In this document: in pieces, positions 1 through 8,163 of the stretch
How the letters are laid out: every line of letters starts with the position of its first letter
Position numbering within the stretch: the first letter of the stretch is position 1
Origin: Nocardioides perillae
GTDB lineage: Bacteria; Actinomycetota; Actinomycetes; Propionibacteriales; Nocardioidaceae
Direction of reading: 5' to 3'
Assembly: GCF_013409425.1 (NCBI RefSeq)
Contig: NZ_JACCAC010000001.1
Span: forward strand, 1,922,001-1,986,000
DNA length: 64,000 bases
Position numbers and translations under genes: made by a program
The notes under the pieces: model-generated
Told to the model about the DNA's origin: nothing
Databases searched by the model: none
Seen by the model: only the letters and a program-made list of their open reading frames with translations

Positions 1-1014
1 GGAGCGGGGCAGAACCCCGCCCGCGGCGCCGCGGTCGCCGGCGGCATCCCGATGAGCGTCCCGTCCATCACCATCAACAAGGTCTGCCTCTCGGGCCTCA
101 ACGCCATCGCCACGGCCGACCAGATGATCCGCGCCGGCGAGTGCGAGATCGTCGTCGCCGGCGGCATGGAGTCGATGACCAACGCCCCGCACCTGCTGCC
201 GAAGTCGCGCGAGGGCTTCAAGTACGGCGACACCGCGCTGGTCGACTCGATGGCCTACGACGCGCTCTTCGACCAGGTCACCTCGCAGGCGATGGGCCTG
301 CTCACCGAGGAGTGCAACGCGGCCTCGGCCAACCTGACCCGCGAGGAGCAGGACCACTTCGCCGCCCAGTCGCACCAGAAGGCCGCGACGGCGTGGAAGA
401 ACGGCGTCTTCGACGAGGAGGTCGTGCCCGTCGAGATCCCGCAGCGCAAGGGCGACCCGGTCGTCGTCGCCACCGACGAGGGCGTGCGCGGCGACACCAC
501 CGTCGAGTCGCTCGGCAAGCTGCGCCCCGCCTTCCGCAAGGACGGCACCATCACGGCCGGGTCGGCCTCGCAGATCTCCGACGGCGCCTGCGCCGTCGTC
601 GTCATGAGCAAGGCCAAGGCCGAGGAGCTCGGGCTGGACTGGCTGTGCGAGATCGGCGCCCACGGCATGGTGGCCGGCCCCGACTCGACGCTGCAGCTGC
701 AGCCGGCGGCCGCCACGGCGAAGGCGTGCGAGAAGGAGGGCATCAGCCCGACCGACCTCGACCTCGTCGAGTTCAACGAGGCCTTCGCCGCGGTCGGCAT
801 CTCCTCGGCCCGCGAGCTCGACCTGCCCGACGAGAAGGTCAACGTCAACGGCGGCGCGATTGCGCTGGGCCACCCCGTCGGGATGTCCGGTGCCCGGGTC
901 GTGCTGCACCTCGCGCTCGAGCTCAAGCGCCGCGGCGGCGGCGTCGGCGCGGCCGCGCTCTGCGGCGGCGGTGGCCAGGGCGACGCGCTGATCGTGCGCG
1001 TCCCGGGCGCCTGA
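1..1014 (+). CDS. Acetyl-CoA acetyltransferase (thiolase), 5' end missing
   Basis: The reading frame is open from base 1, so the gene starts upstream of the window; about 337 codons are visible of a family that is usually near 390-400. Thiolases join two acyl-CoA units or cleave 3-ketoacyl-CoA in fatty-acid or butanoate metabolism. Visible hallmarks are the nucleophilic Cys in NKVCLSGL (Cys codon at 85-87), NEAFAA, the [10 protein letters not shown] catalytic-His segment and the C-terminal [10 protein letters not shown] motif. The missing part is only the N-terminal strands. It is followed after 11 nt by meaB, so the two are probably co-transcribed and may serve acyl-CoA/propionyl-CoA catabolism. 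Biosynthetic or degradative direction cannot be told from the sequence. Confidence 0.93.
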   Translation, partial: GAGQNPARGAAVAGGIPMSVPSITINKVCLSGLNAIATADQMIRAGECEIVVAGGMESMTNAPHLLPKSREGFKYGDTALVDSMAYDALFDQVTSQAMGLLTEECNAASANLTREEQDHFAAQSHQKAATAWKNGVFDEEVVPVEIPQRKGDPVVVATDEGVRGDTTVESLGKLRPAFRKDGTITAGSASQISDGACAVVVMSKAKAEELGLDWLCEIGAHGMVAGPDSTLQLQPAAATAKACEKEGISPTDLDLVEFNEAFAAVGISSARELDLPDEKVNVNGGAIALGHPVGMSGARVVLHLALELKRRGGGVGAAALCGGGGQGDALIVRVPGA

Positions 1015-1025
1015 GCGCCTCCGAC

Positions 1026-2030
1026 GTGACGCCCTCCTCGTCGCCGCGCGCCCCGCGCGGCGCGACGGGGAGGGCGTCGTCGCGCGCCGTCGACGTGCCC
1101 GCGCTCGTCGAGCAGGCACGGGCCGGGCAGCCGCGCGCCGTCGCCCGGCTCGTCTCGCTCGTCGAGGACGCCTCGCCGCTGCTGCGCGAGGTGATGGCGG
1201 CACTCACGCCGTACGCCGGTCGCGCGCACGTCGTCGGCCTCACCGGTGCCCCGGGCGTGGGCAAGTCGACCACCACGAGCGCCCTCGTCACCGAGCTGCG
1301 CCGCGCGGGCAAGCGGGTCGGCGTGCTCGCGGTCGACCCGTCGTCGCCCTTCTCGGGCGGCGCGCTGCTCGGCGACCGGGTGCGCATGGCCGAGCACGCC
1401 CTCGACGAGGGCGTCTACATCCGCTCGATGGCCTCCCGCGGCCAGCTCGGCGGGCTGTCGTGGTCGACCCCGCAGGCCGTGCGCGTGCTCGATGCGGCCG
1501 GCTGCGACGTCGTGCTGGTCGAGACCGTCGGCGTGGGCCAGAGCGAGGTCGAGGTGGCGGGCCTGGCCGACACGACCGTCGTGCTGCTGGCGCCCGGCAT
1601 GGGTGACGGCATCCAGGCGGCGAAGGCGGGCATCCTCGAGGTCGGCGACGTCTACGTCGTCAACAAGGCCGACCGCGAGGGCTCCGAGGAGGTGCGGCGG
1701 CACCTGCGCGGGATGCTCGCGCTGGCCGACCGCCCGGCGGCGGCGTGGCGACCGCCGATCGTGCGCACCGTGGCCGCGCGAGGCGAGGGGCTCGACGAGC
1801 TCGCCGCCGCGCTGGCCGACCACCTCGCGTGGCTGGGGGAGGACGGGCGCCGGCGCCGGGCGCAGGTGCGCCGCGCCCGCGACGAGGTCGAGGCGATCGC
1901 GCTGGCCTCGCTGCGCGCCCGGTGGGGGGACCTCGGGGACCACCGCGGCCTCGACGAGCTCGCGGCCCGCGTCGTCGACGGCGACCTCGACCCCTACGCC
2001 GCGGCGGACTCGCTCCTCGTCGACCGCTGA
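1026..2030 (+). CDS. meaB: Methylmalonyl-CoA mutase-associated GTPase MeaB
   Basis: Cytoplasmic G3E-family P-loop GTPase that chaperones adenosylcobalamin loading and protection of methylmalonyl-CoA mutase; 334 aa, normal for MeaB/ArgK. The Walker A motif GAPGVGKST lies near residues 73-81, a conserved SMASRGQLGGLS segment follows, and the NKAD guanine-specificity motif is at residues 213-216. The GTG at 1026 was chosen because it is the first start after the thiolase stop in this frame; no good Shine-Dalgarno is visible, so a start slightly further in (at VDVPALVEQ) is possible. The mutase genes are not in the window. The adjacent thiolase fits an acyl-CoA/propionate context. Confidence 0.93.
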   Translation: MTPSSSPRAPRGATGRASSRAVDVPALVEQARAGQPRAVARLVSLVEDASPLLREVMAALTPYAGRAHVVGLTGAPGVGKSTTTSALVTELRRAGKRVGVLAVDPSSPFSGGALLGDRVRMAEHALDEGVYIRSMASRGQLGGLSWSTPQAVRVLDAAGCDVVLVETVGVGQSEVEVAGLADTTVVLLAPGMGDGIQAAKAGILEVGDVYVVNKADREGSEEVRRHLRGMLALADRPAAAWRPPIVRTVAARGEGLDELAAALADHLAWLGEDGRRRRAQVRRARDEVEAIALASLRARWGDLGDHRGLDELAARVVDGDLDPYAAADSLLVDR

Positions 2031-2156
2031 CGCCGGCACGCCCGCGCACCGCTGCGCGGCCGGGTGGTCCGGCGTGGCTCCCACCCCGCGGGGTGGCGCA
2101 CTGCTAGACAGGTCGGGTCTGCGTCCCTTCCCCGACCGAGACGGAGCCGTGCGCGC

Positions 2157-2318
2157 ATGAAGAAGGTCCTGCTCTGGCTGCTGGTGGCCTTCCTGGTCTT
2201 CTGGATGGTCACCGACCCGAGCGGCATGGCCGACCGCACCGGCGCCGGCGCGGAGTCGCTGCTCGGCCTGCTCGCCGACGGCGCCGCGGCGCTGCGCGAC
2301 TTCCTCGGCGAGCTCTGA
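2157..2318 (+). CDS. Small single-pass membrane protein (53 aa), hypothetical
   Basis: Short ORF MKKVLLWLLVAFLVFWMV... with one strongly hydrophobic N-terminal segment (about residues 3-18) followed by an Ala/Gly/Leu-rich amphipathic tail. It looks like a small membrane-anchored protein, or a signal peptide with a very short mature part. It ends 7 nt before the PH-domain gene, so the two are probably an operon. I do not recognise a family. Support comes from the hydrophobic N-terminus, the compact spacing and the lack of a competing ORF. Confidence 0.6.
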   Translation: MKKVLLWLLVAFLVFWMVTDPSGMADRTGAGAESLLGLLADGAAALRDFLGEL

Positions 2319-2325
2319 GCCCGGC

Positions 2326-2847
2326 GTGGGCCTGCGCACGGCCCTGACCGACCCCCAGGTGCACCGGCACCTGCTGCGGGAGGAGGGCGAGGTCGTCGTC
2401 GACGAGGTGCGCCACCACTGGGTGGTCTACGTGCGCCCGCTCCTCGAGGGCCTCGTCGCGATCGCCCTCCTCGCACTCGTGCCCTTCGCCCCCCTCGACC
2501 TCGCCTGGCTCCCGCTCCTCGCGGCGGCCGGGCTCGCACTGCACGCGACCTGGCGGGCGCTCGCGGCGCACGTCGACCGCTTCGTCATCACCAACATGCG
2601 CGTCTTCCGGGTGCACGGGGTCTTCTCCCAGCAGCTGTCGACGATGCCGCTCACCCGGATCCTCGACATCACCGTCGCCCGGCCGCTGCACGGCAGGCTC
2701 CTCGGCTTCGGCCACTTCGTCTTCGAGTCCGCCGCGCAGGAGCAGGGCCTGCGCGACATCCGCTACGTCGGTCGCCCGCACGAGCGCGACCTCGCGATCC
2801 AGCGCGTCGTGCAGCGCTCCGGGCTGCGCGGGCCGCGGGTCCCGTGA
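2326..2847 (+). CDS. Bacterial PH-domain (DUF304/YdbT-type) membrane protein
   Basis: 173 aa. The N-terminus (about residues 1-35) is soluble and acidic. Two hydrophobic helices at about 36-75 form a hairpin, and after them comes a pleckstrin-homology-like domain with the typical VDRFVITNMRVFRVHGVFSQQLSTMPLTRILDITV run. This arrangement is that of bPH_2 (DUF304) proteins, which are membrane-associated and of largely unknown function. GTG start 7 nt after the preceding small membrane protein gene. Function beyond the fold is not known. Confidence 0.8.
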   Translation: MGLRTALTDPQVHRHLLREEGEVVVDEVRHHWVVYVRPLLEGLVAIALLALVPFAPLDLAWLPLLAAAGLALHATWRALAAHVDRFVITNMRVFRVHGVFSQQLSTMPLTRILDITVARPLHGRLLGFGHFVFESAAQEQGLRDIRYVGRPHERDLAIQRVVQRSGLRGPRVP

Positions 2848-2864
2848 CGACGCGGCCACCCGAC

Positions 2865-2883
2865 TGAGGTTAGGCTGCCCTCA
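2865..2883 (+). promoter_or_regulatory. DtxR/IdeR-type iron box upstream of the siderophore importer
   Basis: TGAGGTTAGGCTGCCCTCA matches the 19-bp iron-box consensus TTAGGTTAGGCTAACCTAA at about 15 positions and is itself an imperfect palindrome. It ends 35 nt before the GTG of the first permease gene. It contains a TAGGCT that could be the -10 element, so Fe-loaded repressor binding would block transcription directly. The regulator gene is not in the window. Confidence 0.8.
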
Positions 2884-2918
2884 CCTGGCCGTCTGCGCGG
2901 CCCAGACGAGGGGGAGAC

Positions 2919-4019
2919 GTGTCGCTGCTCGACCGACCGGCGGGGGTCCCGGAGCTGCCGGGCACGCCCGGTGCGCCCGGTGCGCCCGGTACGTCCGGTG
3001 CTGCGGGCACGGCGGCGGGCACGGCACGCCGCGGAGCGGTGGGGACCGTCGTGCTGCTGGCCCTGCTCGGCCTCACCGTGCTGGCGAGCCTCGCGCTGGG
3101 TGCCCGCGACGTGGCCCCGGCCGACGTCTGGGCCGCTCTGGTGTCCCCGGTGCCGGGCGACAACGACCACCTCGTGGTGCGCGAGCTGCGCCTGCCGCGC
3201 ACGCTGATCGGTCTCGTCGGGGGAGCGGCCCTCGGGGCCGCCGGCGCCCTCGTGCAGGGCGTCACGCGCAACCCGATCGCCGACCCCGGTCTGCTCGGCA
3301 TCAACGCCGGCGCGTCGCTGGCCGTCGTGGTCGCGATCGCGGCGCTCGGCGTCGGCTCCGTCGGGGGCTACCTGTGGTTCGCCTTCGCGGGCGCCGCCGT
3401 CGCGGCCCTGCTGGTGCACGGAGCGGCGTCGCGCGGCTTCGAGGGCGCGACGCCGGTCAAGCTGGCGCTCGTGGGTGCTGCGGTGACCGCGACCTGCACC
3501 TCCCTGGTCTCGGTGGTGCTGCTGACCGACCGCAACACCCTGGACGAGTACCGCTTCTGGCAGGTCGGCTCGCTGGTGGGCCGCTCCCTGCCCGTGCTCG
3601 CCACGGTGCTGCCCTTCGTGCTGGTGGGCCTCGTGCTCGCCCTGGCCGCTGCACGCGTGCTCAACGCACTCGCGCTCGGCGACGACGTCGCACGCGGGCT
3701 GGGCGTCGACGTCGCGCGCGGCCGGCTCCTCGTCGTGGTGTCGGTGGTGCTGCTGTGCGGCTCGGCGGTCTCGCTCGTGGGTCCGATCGCCTTCGTCGGC
3801 CTGGTCGTGCCCCACGTCGCCCGGCTGCTCGTCGGCCCGGACCACCGCTGGACGGTCCCGCTCTCCGCGCTGGCCGGGCCCGTGCTGCTGCTGACCGCCG
3901 ACGTGCTCGGGCGGCTCGTCGCCGGGCCCGCGGAGGTCGAGGCCGGGCTCGTGGTCGCCGTCCTCGGCGCCACGGTCCTCCTCGCGCTGGTGCGGCGGAC
4001 GAGGAGCGTGGCCGCGTGA
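2919..4019 (+). CDS. FecCD-family siderophore ABC transporter permease 1
   Basis: 366 aa inner-membrane permease of the BtuC/FecCD family, which imports ferric siderophores or heme/B12. After a low-complexity GTPGAPGAPGTSGAAG-like N-terminal tail (about residues 10-40) there are roughly nine to ten hydrophobic helices. Conserved family segments are LRLPRTLIGLVGGAALGAAG and NPIADPGLLGINAGA, and the ATPase-coupling loop reads GPIAFVGLVVPHVARLL. The GTG start follows a GGGGGAGA Shine-Dalgarno-like stretch. Its stop overlaps the next permease start by 4 nt (GTGA), so translation is probably coupled. It lies downstream of an iron box. Confidence 0.93.
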   Translation: MSLLDRPAGVPELPGTPGAPGAPGTSGAAGTAAGTARRGAVGTVVLLALLGLTVLASLALGARDVAPADVWAALVSPVPGDNDHLVVRELRLPRTLIGLVGGAALGAAGALVQGVTRNPIADPGLLGINAGASLAVVVAIAALGVGSVGGYLWFAFAGAAVAALLVHGAASRGFEGATPVKLALVGAAVTATCTSLVSVVLLTDRNTLDEYRFWQVGSLVGRSLPVLATVLPFVLVGLVLALAAARVLNALALGDDVARGLGVDVARGRLLVVVSVVLLCGSAVSLVGPIAFVGLVVPHVARLLVGPDHRWTVPLSALAGPVLLLTADVLGRLVAGPAEVEAGLVVAVLGATVLLALVRRTRSVAA

Positions 4020-5086
4020 GCGCCCCGGTCCTCGACGCCCCCGCCCTGGCGCAGCGCGCCGCCGCGGCCGGCGACGCGGTGCTCCGCGCTCGCCGCCGCC
4101 GGGCGGGCCGCGCGGTCGGCGTCACGACCGGCCTGCTCGTCGTCATGGCGACGGTCTCGCTCGCCGCGCTCGTCCTCGGCGACTACCGCCTCACCCCGGT
4201 GCAGGTCGCCCAGGCGCTGCTGGGCGGCGAGGGGCCCGCACGCTTCGTCGTGGTCGACCTGCGCCTGCCGCGGCTGCTGCTCGGCCTCCTCGTCGGCGTC
4301 GCCTTCGGCCTGGCCGGCGCGCTCTTCCAGTCGGTCCTGCGCAACCCGCTCGCGAGCCCCGACGTCATCGGCGTGACCCAGGGTGCCAGCGCCGGTGCGG
4401 TGGCCGCGCTGCTCCTCGCCGGGGCCGGCGGCGCGACCGTGTCGCTCGCCGCGCTCGGGGGCGGCGCGGCCGTCGGGCTGCTGCTGTACGCCGTGGCGTG
4501 GCGCGCCGGCATGACCGGTCACCGCTTCGTCCTCGCCGGGATCGGGGTGTCCTACCTGTGCGCGAGCGTCGTCGGCTACCTGCTGACCCGCAGCGACGTG
4601 CGCGAGGCCCAGGCGGCGCTCTTGTGGATGACCGGCAGCACCGCCCAGGCCACGTGGCCGCTGGTGGCGGTGCTCGCCGTGGCGCTGGCCGCCCTGGTGC
4701 CCCTGGTGGCCCTCGTGGCCCGGGGGCTCGGGCTGCTGCTGCTCGGCGACGACCTGGCCGGGGGCCTCGGGCTGCGGACCGAGACGGTGCGGGCGCTGGT
4801 GGTCGCGCTGGGGGTCGCCCTCGCCGCCGTGGCGACCGCGGCCGCGGGCCCCGTCGCGTTCGTGGCCTTCGTCGCCGCTCCGGTCGCGCGACGCCTGCTC
4901 GGCGACGGCGGGCTCGGCCTCGTGCCCGCCGCGCTCGTGGGGGCGGCGCTGGTCGTCGGGGCCGACGTCGTGGCGCAGCACCTGCTGCCCGCCGACCTGG
5001 CGGTGCCCGTCGGCGTCGTCACCGGCGTCGTCGGCGGCCCCTACCTGGTGTGGCTGCTCGCCACCGGTCACGGGCGGGCCCGGTGA
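4016..5086 (+). CDS. FecCD-family siderophore ABC transporter permease 2
   Basis: 356 aa second permease half. It starts with GTG inside the stop of permease 1 and overlaps the ATPase gene in the same GTGA manner. About ten hydrophobic helices are visible, with LRLPRLLLGLLVGVAFGLAG and NPLASPDVIGVTQGAS near residues 80-130 and the coupling-loop segment GPVAFVAFVAAPVARRLL in the C-terminal third. The Arg-rich stretch RARRRRAGR before the first helix fits the cytoplasmic N-terminus. With permease 1 it should form the heterodimeric membrane channel of the importer. Confidence 0.93.
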   Translation: MSAPVLDAPALAQRAAAAGDAVLRARRRRAGRAVGVTTGLLVVMATVSLAALVLGDYRLTPVQVAQALLGGEGPARFVVVDLRLPRLLLGLLVGVAFGLAGALFQSVLRNPLASPDVIGVTQGASAGAVAALLLAGAGGATVSLAALGGGAAVGLLLYAVAWRAGMTGHRFVLAGIGVSYLCASVVGYLLTRSDVREAQAALLWMTGSTAQATWPLVAVLAVALAALVPLVALVARGLGLLLLGDDLAGGLGLRTETVRALVVALGVALAAVATAAAGPVAFVAFVAAPVARRLLGDGGLGLVPAALVGAALVVGADVVAQHLLPADLAVPVGVVTGVVGGPYLVWLLATGHGRAR

Positions 5087-5910
5087 CCGGGCTCGTCGCG
5101 CACGACCTGCACCTGGCCTACGGCGAGCACACCGTCGTCCACGGCGTCGACCTCGCCGTCCCCCCGGGCCGCATCACCGTGGTCGTCGGGGCCAACGGCT
5201 GCGGCAAGTCCACGCTGCTGCGCGCGCTCGGGCGCCTGCTCACCCCGACGCGGGGCCGTGTCGAGCTGGACGGCCAGGACCTCGCCCGGCTGCGCCCGCG
5301 CGACGTGGCGACCGTGCTGGGCCTGCTGCCGCAGCAGCCGGCCGCCCCCGAGGGCATCACCGTGGCGGACCTCGTCGGCCGGGGCCGGCACCCGCACCAG
5401 GGCGTCTTCCGCCGCTGGAGCGCCGAGGACACCGCCGCCGTCGCCCGCGCGCTCGCGCTCACCGACACCGAGGACCTCGCCGCGCGCCGCGTGGAGGAGC
5501 TGTCGGGCGGTCAGCGGCAGCGGGTGTGGATCGCGATGGTGCTGGCGCAGGACCCGGCCACGATGCTGCTCGACGAGCCGACGACCTACCTCGACATCGC
5601 CCACCAGGTCGACGTGCTCGACCTGCTCGCGGAGCTGAACGCCGAGCGCGGCACGACGGTGGTGATGGTGCTGCACGACCTCAACCTCGCCGCCCGCTAC
5701 GCGCACCACCTCGTGGTGATGTGCGAGGGGCGGGTGCTGCGCGAGGGCGCGCCTGCCGACGTCCTCGACGAGGCCTGCGTGGCGGAGGCCTTCGGCCTGC
5801 GCTCGCAGGTGGTGCCGGACCCGGTGACCGGCTCGCCCATGGTGGTGCCCGTGGGGCGTCGCACCACGGCCGACCGCCCGCTGCCGCGGTCGGCTCCCGA
5901 CATCTGTTAG
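5083..5910 (+). CDS. Siderophore ABC transporter ATP-binding protein
   Basis: 275 aa ABC ATPase of the FecE/FepC type that powers ferric-siderophore uptake from the cytoplasmic side. Walker A GANGCGKST is at about residues 33-41, the Q-loop at LPQQP, the signature LSGGQRQR at about 139-146, Walker B MLLDEPTTYLD after it, and the switch His in VMVLHDLNLA. The GTG start overlaps permease 2 by 4 nt. The TAG stop (5908-5910) lies inside the iron box of the next gene. Confidence 0.95.
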   Translation: MTGLVAHDLHLAYGEHTVVHGVDLAVPPGRITVVVGANGCGKSTLLRALGRLLTPTRGRVELDGQDLARLRPRDVATVLGLLPQQPAAPEGITVADLVGRGRHPHQGVFRRWSAEDTAAVARALALTDTEDLAARRVEELSGGQRQRVWIAMVLAQDPATMLLDEPTTYLDIAHQVDVLDLLAELNAERGTTVVMVLHDLNLAARYAHHLVVMCEGRVLREGAPADVLDEACVAEAFGLRSQVVPDPVTGSPMVVPVGRRTTADRPLPRSAPDIC

Positions 5911-5925
5911 GTTAGCCTCACCTAA
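5907..5925 (+). promoter_or_regulatory. Near-consensus iron box (DtxR/IdeR) overlapping a stop codon
   Basis: TTAGGTTAGCCTCACCTAA differs from the actinobacterial iron-box consensus at only one or two central positions. Its first bases contain the TAG stop of the ATPase gene. The binding-protein gene starts 44 nt after the box, so the lipoprotein has its own iron-controlled promoter. A TAGCCT inside the box could be the -10 element. Confidence 0.92.
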
Positions 5926-5969
5926 TCACCACGACCGGGCTCGGCCGGTCCCGTCACGGAGGAGCGGAC

Positions 5970-7016
5970 GTGTCGTCCCTTCGCACCCGCGGCCTGCGCC
6001 GCCTCGCCCTGCCCACCGCCGTCGCCCTGCTCGCGCTGCCGCTCGCGGCGTGCGGCGGCGGCAGCAGCTCCGACGCGGGAGCCGACAGCGGCTCCGGCAC
6101 GGACGAGGCCTACGAGCCCGTCACGGTCGAGCACGCCTTCGGCACCACCGAGATCACCGAGCGCCCCGAGCGCGTCGCCGTCTGGGGCTGGGGCTCCGCC
6201 GATGCCGCGATCGCCCTCGGGACCATCCCGGTCGCGATGCCGCGGAACTCCTACGGCGCGACGGAGGAGGGACTCATGCCGTGGCAGGAGGAGGCGCTGG
6301 CCGAGGCCGGGGCCGAGACGCCGACGCTGCTGAGCGAGACTCCCGAGGCGCCGCTGGAGGAGATCGCCGCGGCCGCGCCCGACGTGATCCTCGCGCACTA
6401 CTCGGGCATCACCGAGGCGGAGTACGACAAGCTCTCGCAGATCGCTCCCGTGGTGGCCTACCCCGACGAGGCCTGGTCGACGCCGTGGCGCGAGGTCGTC
6501 ACGACCACCGGCGAGGTGCTCGGCAAGAGCGAGGAGGCCGAGGCGCTGCTCGCCGACATCGACGAGGAGGTGGCCGCGGCCGCCGAGGCGCACCCCGAGT
6601 TCGAGGGCACCAGCATCGCCGCGGTCGCGATCGACCCCAGTGCCTTCTACGTCTACCGCGGCGCCGACCCGCGCGTGGAGTTCCTCACCGACCTCGGCTT
6701 CGAGCTGGCGCCCAGCGTCGACGAGCTCGACACCGCGGAGTCGACGTTCTTCTACACCCTCAGCACGGAGCGGGTCGACGAGCTGACCTCCGACGTGCTG
6801 CTGTCCTACGTGCCGAGCGAGGAGCGCGCCGAGGAGATCGAGGCGGACCCCGCCTACGACGCCATGGCGCAGTTCCAGGAGGACCGCGTCGCCACCGTCG
6901 TCGGCGAGGCGACCGTCTCGTCGGTCTCGCCCCCGACCGCGCTGTCGCTCACGTGGGGTCTCGACGCCTTCGTCGACGCCCTGGTGCCGGCCGTCGAGGC
7001 CGCGCAGGCGCGCTGA
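5970..7016 (+). CDS. Ferric-siderophore substrate-binding lipoprotein
   Basis: 348 aa periplasmic-binding protein of cluster 8 (FepB/FhuD-like), which delivers ferric siderophore to the permeases. The N-terminal signal LRRLALPTAVALLALPLAAC ends in a lipobox (LAAC, Cys about residue 28), followed by a Gly/Ser/Asp-rich linker. The mature part has the typical two-lobe pattern: TERPERVAVWGWGSADAAIALG, a long helix of acidic residues, then a lobe with FYVYRGADPRVEFLTDLGFELAP. The GTG start follows GGAGCGGAC. Transcription from the second iron box could give more binding protein than permease. Confidence 0.93.
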   Translation: MSSLRTRGLRRLALPTAVALLALPLAACGGGSSSDAGADSGSGTDEAYEPVTVEHAFGTTEITERPERVAVWGWGSADAAIALGTIPVAMPRNSYGATEEGLMPWQEEALAEAGAETPTLLSETPEAPLEEIAAAAPDVILAHYSGITEAEYDKLSQIAPVVAYPDEAWSTPWREVVTTTGEVLGKSEEAEALLADIDEEVAAAAEAHPEFEGTSIAAVAIDPSAFYVYRGADPRVEFLTDLGFELAPSVDELDTAESTFFYTLSTERVDELTSDVLLSYVPSEERAEEIEADPAYDAMAQFQEDRVATVVGEATVSSVSPPTALSLTWGLDAFVDALVPAVEAAQAR

Positions 7017-7061
7017 GGCGCGCCGGAGCCCAGGCCCCCGGGGTCGCCACACCACTGGGAC

Positions 7062-7100
7062 CACGAGGCCGCTCGACCGCGGGGGTCGGGCGGCCTCGTG
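7062..7100 (+). terminator. Likely intrinsic-type hairpin after the siderophore lipoprotein gene
   Basis: CACGAGGCCGC and GCGGCCTCGTG form a perfect 11-bp stem with a 17-nt loop, 45 nt after the lipoprotein stop. There is no T-run, which is usual for high-GC actinobacterial terminators. Confidence 0.65.
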
Positions 7101-7153
7101 CCGTCCCCGGGGTGCTGCGCGGGGCGCGCCGGGGGATCGGCGATGATGGGCCC

Positions 7154-8137
7154 ATGACGCAGCAGCCCTTCTCCCGTCCCGGTGCGATCGACCTCTCGGC
7201 GCTGAAGCGGCCGGCCCCGGCGGGTCCGCCGAGCGGTGCCGCGGGCGGCCCGGGAGCGGGCGGCCCGGGTGCGGGTGGCGCCCCCGGTGCCCCGGCGGCG
7301 GCGGGCGCCTCGGCGTACTCGCTGCGGCTCGACGAGCAGTCCTTCCAGTCCGTGCTGGAGGCGTCGATGACCGCGCCGGTGCTGCTGGTCTTCTTCTCGC
7401 CGAGCCGGATGCCCGAGAGTGCGCAGCTGGCGGCCGACGTGGCACAGGTCGTCGAGGAGCTCGAGGGCCGCTTCCTGGCCGGCCTCGTCGACATCGACGC
7501 CACCCCGGCGATCGCGCAGGCGATGCAGATCCCGAGCATCCCGCTGGTGGTGGCGGTGGTCGACGGCCGCCCGATGCCGCTGCTGCAGGACGTCGTGCCG
7601 CTCGACCAGCTGCGCACCGCGTTGCACCAGGTCGCCCAGCAGCTCACCACGCAGGGCATCACCGGGCGCCACCAGCCGCGCTCGGGCGCCCCCGTCGACG
7701 CGGAGGCCGGGGAGGGCCCGGCGGTCGACCCGCGCTACGCCCCCGCCCAGGACGCCCTCGAGGCGGGCGACGTCGACCGGGCGGTCGCGGAGTACCAGAA
7801 GCTCGTCGACGCCAACCCCGCCGACAGCGAGGCCGCCGCCGGCCTGGCCATGGCGCAGGTGCTCCAGCGCACCCTCGGCGTCGACCTGCACGCCGCCCGG
7901 GCCGACGCCGCGGCGCGCCCCGACGACGTCGACGCGCAGACGCTCTGCGCCGACCTCGACCTGCTCGGCGGCCACGTCGACGACGCCTTCGCCCGGCTCG
8001 TCGAGCTCGTGCGCCGCAGCGCGGGCGACGACCGCGACCGGGCGCGCCAGCACCTGCTCGGCCTCTTCGCCGCCGTCGGCAACGACGACCCGCGCGTCCT
8101 GCGCGGACGCCAGGCGCTCGCCTCCGCGCTCTTCTGA
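7154..8137 (+). CDS. Thioredoxin-fold/TPR protein lacking CxxC (YbbN/CnoX-like)
   Basis: 327 aa. Residues 1-55 are Gly/Pro/Ala-rich and probably disordered. A thioredoxin fold follows (about 58-165), with LLVFFSPSRMPES where the WCxxC active site should be and the cis-Pro segment IPSIPLVVAV retained. A TPR-like C-terminus (about 190-327) has Ala-rich helix pairs. This is the architecture of YbbN/CnoX chaperedoxins, which hold unfolded proteins and hand them to chaperones. With no active-site Cys it cannot act as an ordinary disulfide reductase. ATG 7154 was chosen as the first in-frame ATG; the ATGATG just upstream is out of frame. Single gene between terminator-like hairpins. Confidence 0.82.
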   Translation: MTQQPFSRPGAIDLSALKRPAPAGPPSGAAGGPGAGGPGAGGAPGAPAAAGASAYSLRLDEQSFQSVLEASMTAPVLLVFFSPSRMPESAQLAADVAQVVEELEGRFLAGLVDIDATPAIAQAMQIPSIPLVVAVVDGRPMPLLQDVVPLDQLRTALHQVAQQLTTQGITGRHQPRSGAPVDAEAGEGPAVDPRYAPAQDALEAGDVDRAVAEYQKLVDANPADSEAAAGLAMAQVLQRTLGVDLHAARADAAARPDDVDAQTLCADLDLLGGHVDDAFARLVELVRRSAGDDRDRARQHLLGLFAAVGNDDPRVLRGRQALASALF

Positions 8138-8145
8138 GCGCCGCG

Positions 8146-8163
8146 GGGCCGCGCTAGCGGCCC
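8146..8163. terminator. Short hairpin between convergent genes
   Basis: GGGCCGC/GCGGCCC, a 7-bp stem with a GCTA loop, lies between the end of the thioredoxin-like gene and the end of the convergent Nudix gene and overlaps the latter's stop codon. It could serve as a bidirectional terminator. It is short, so the call is tentative. Confidence 0.4.

Noticed and set aside
2763..3845. Minus-strand frame over the permease gene
   Set aside because: His/Arg/Gln-rich composition typical of an antisense shadow; the plus-strand FecCD permease explains the region.
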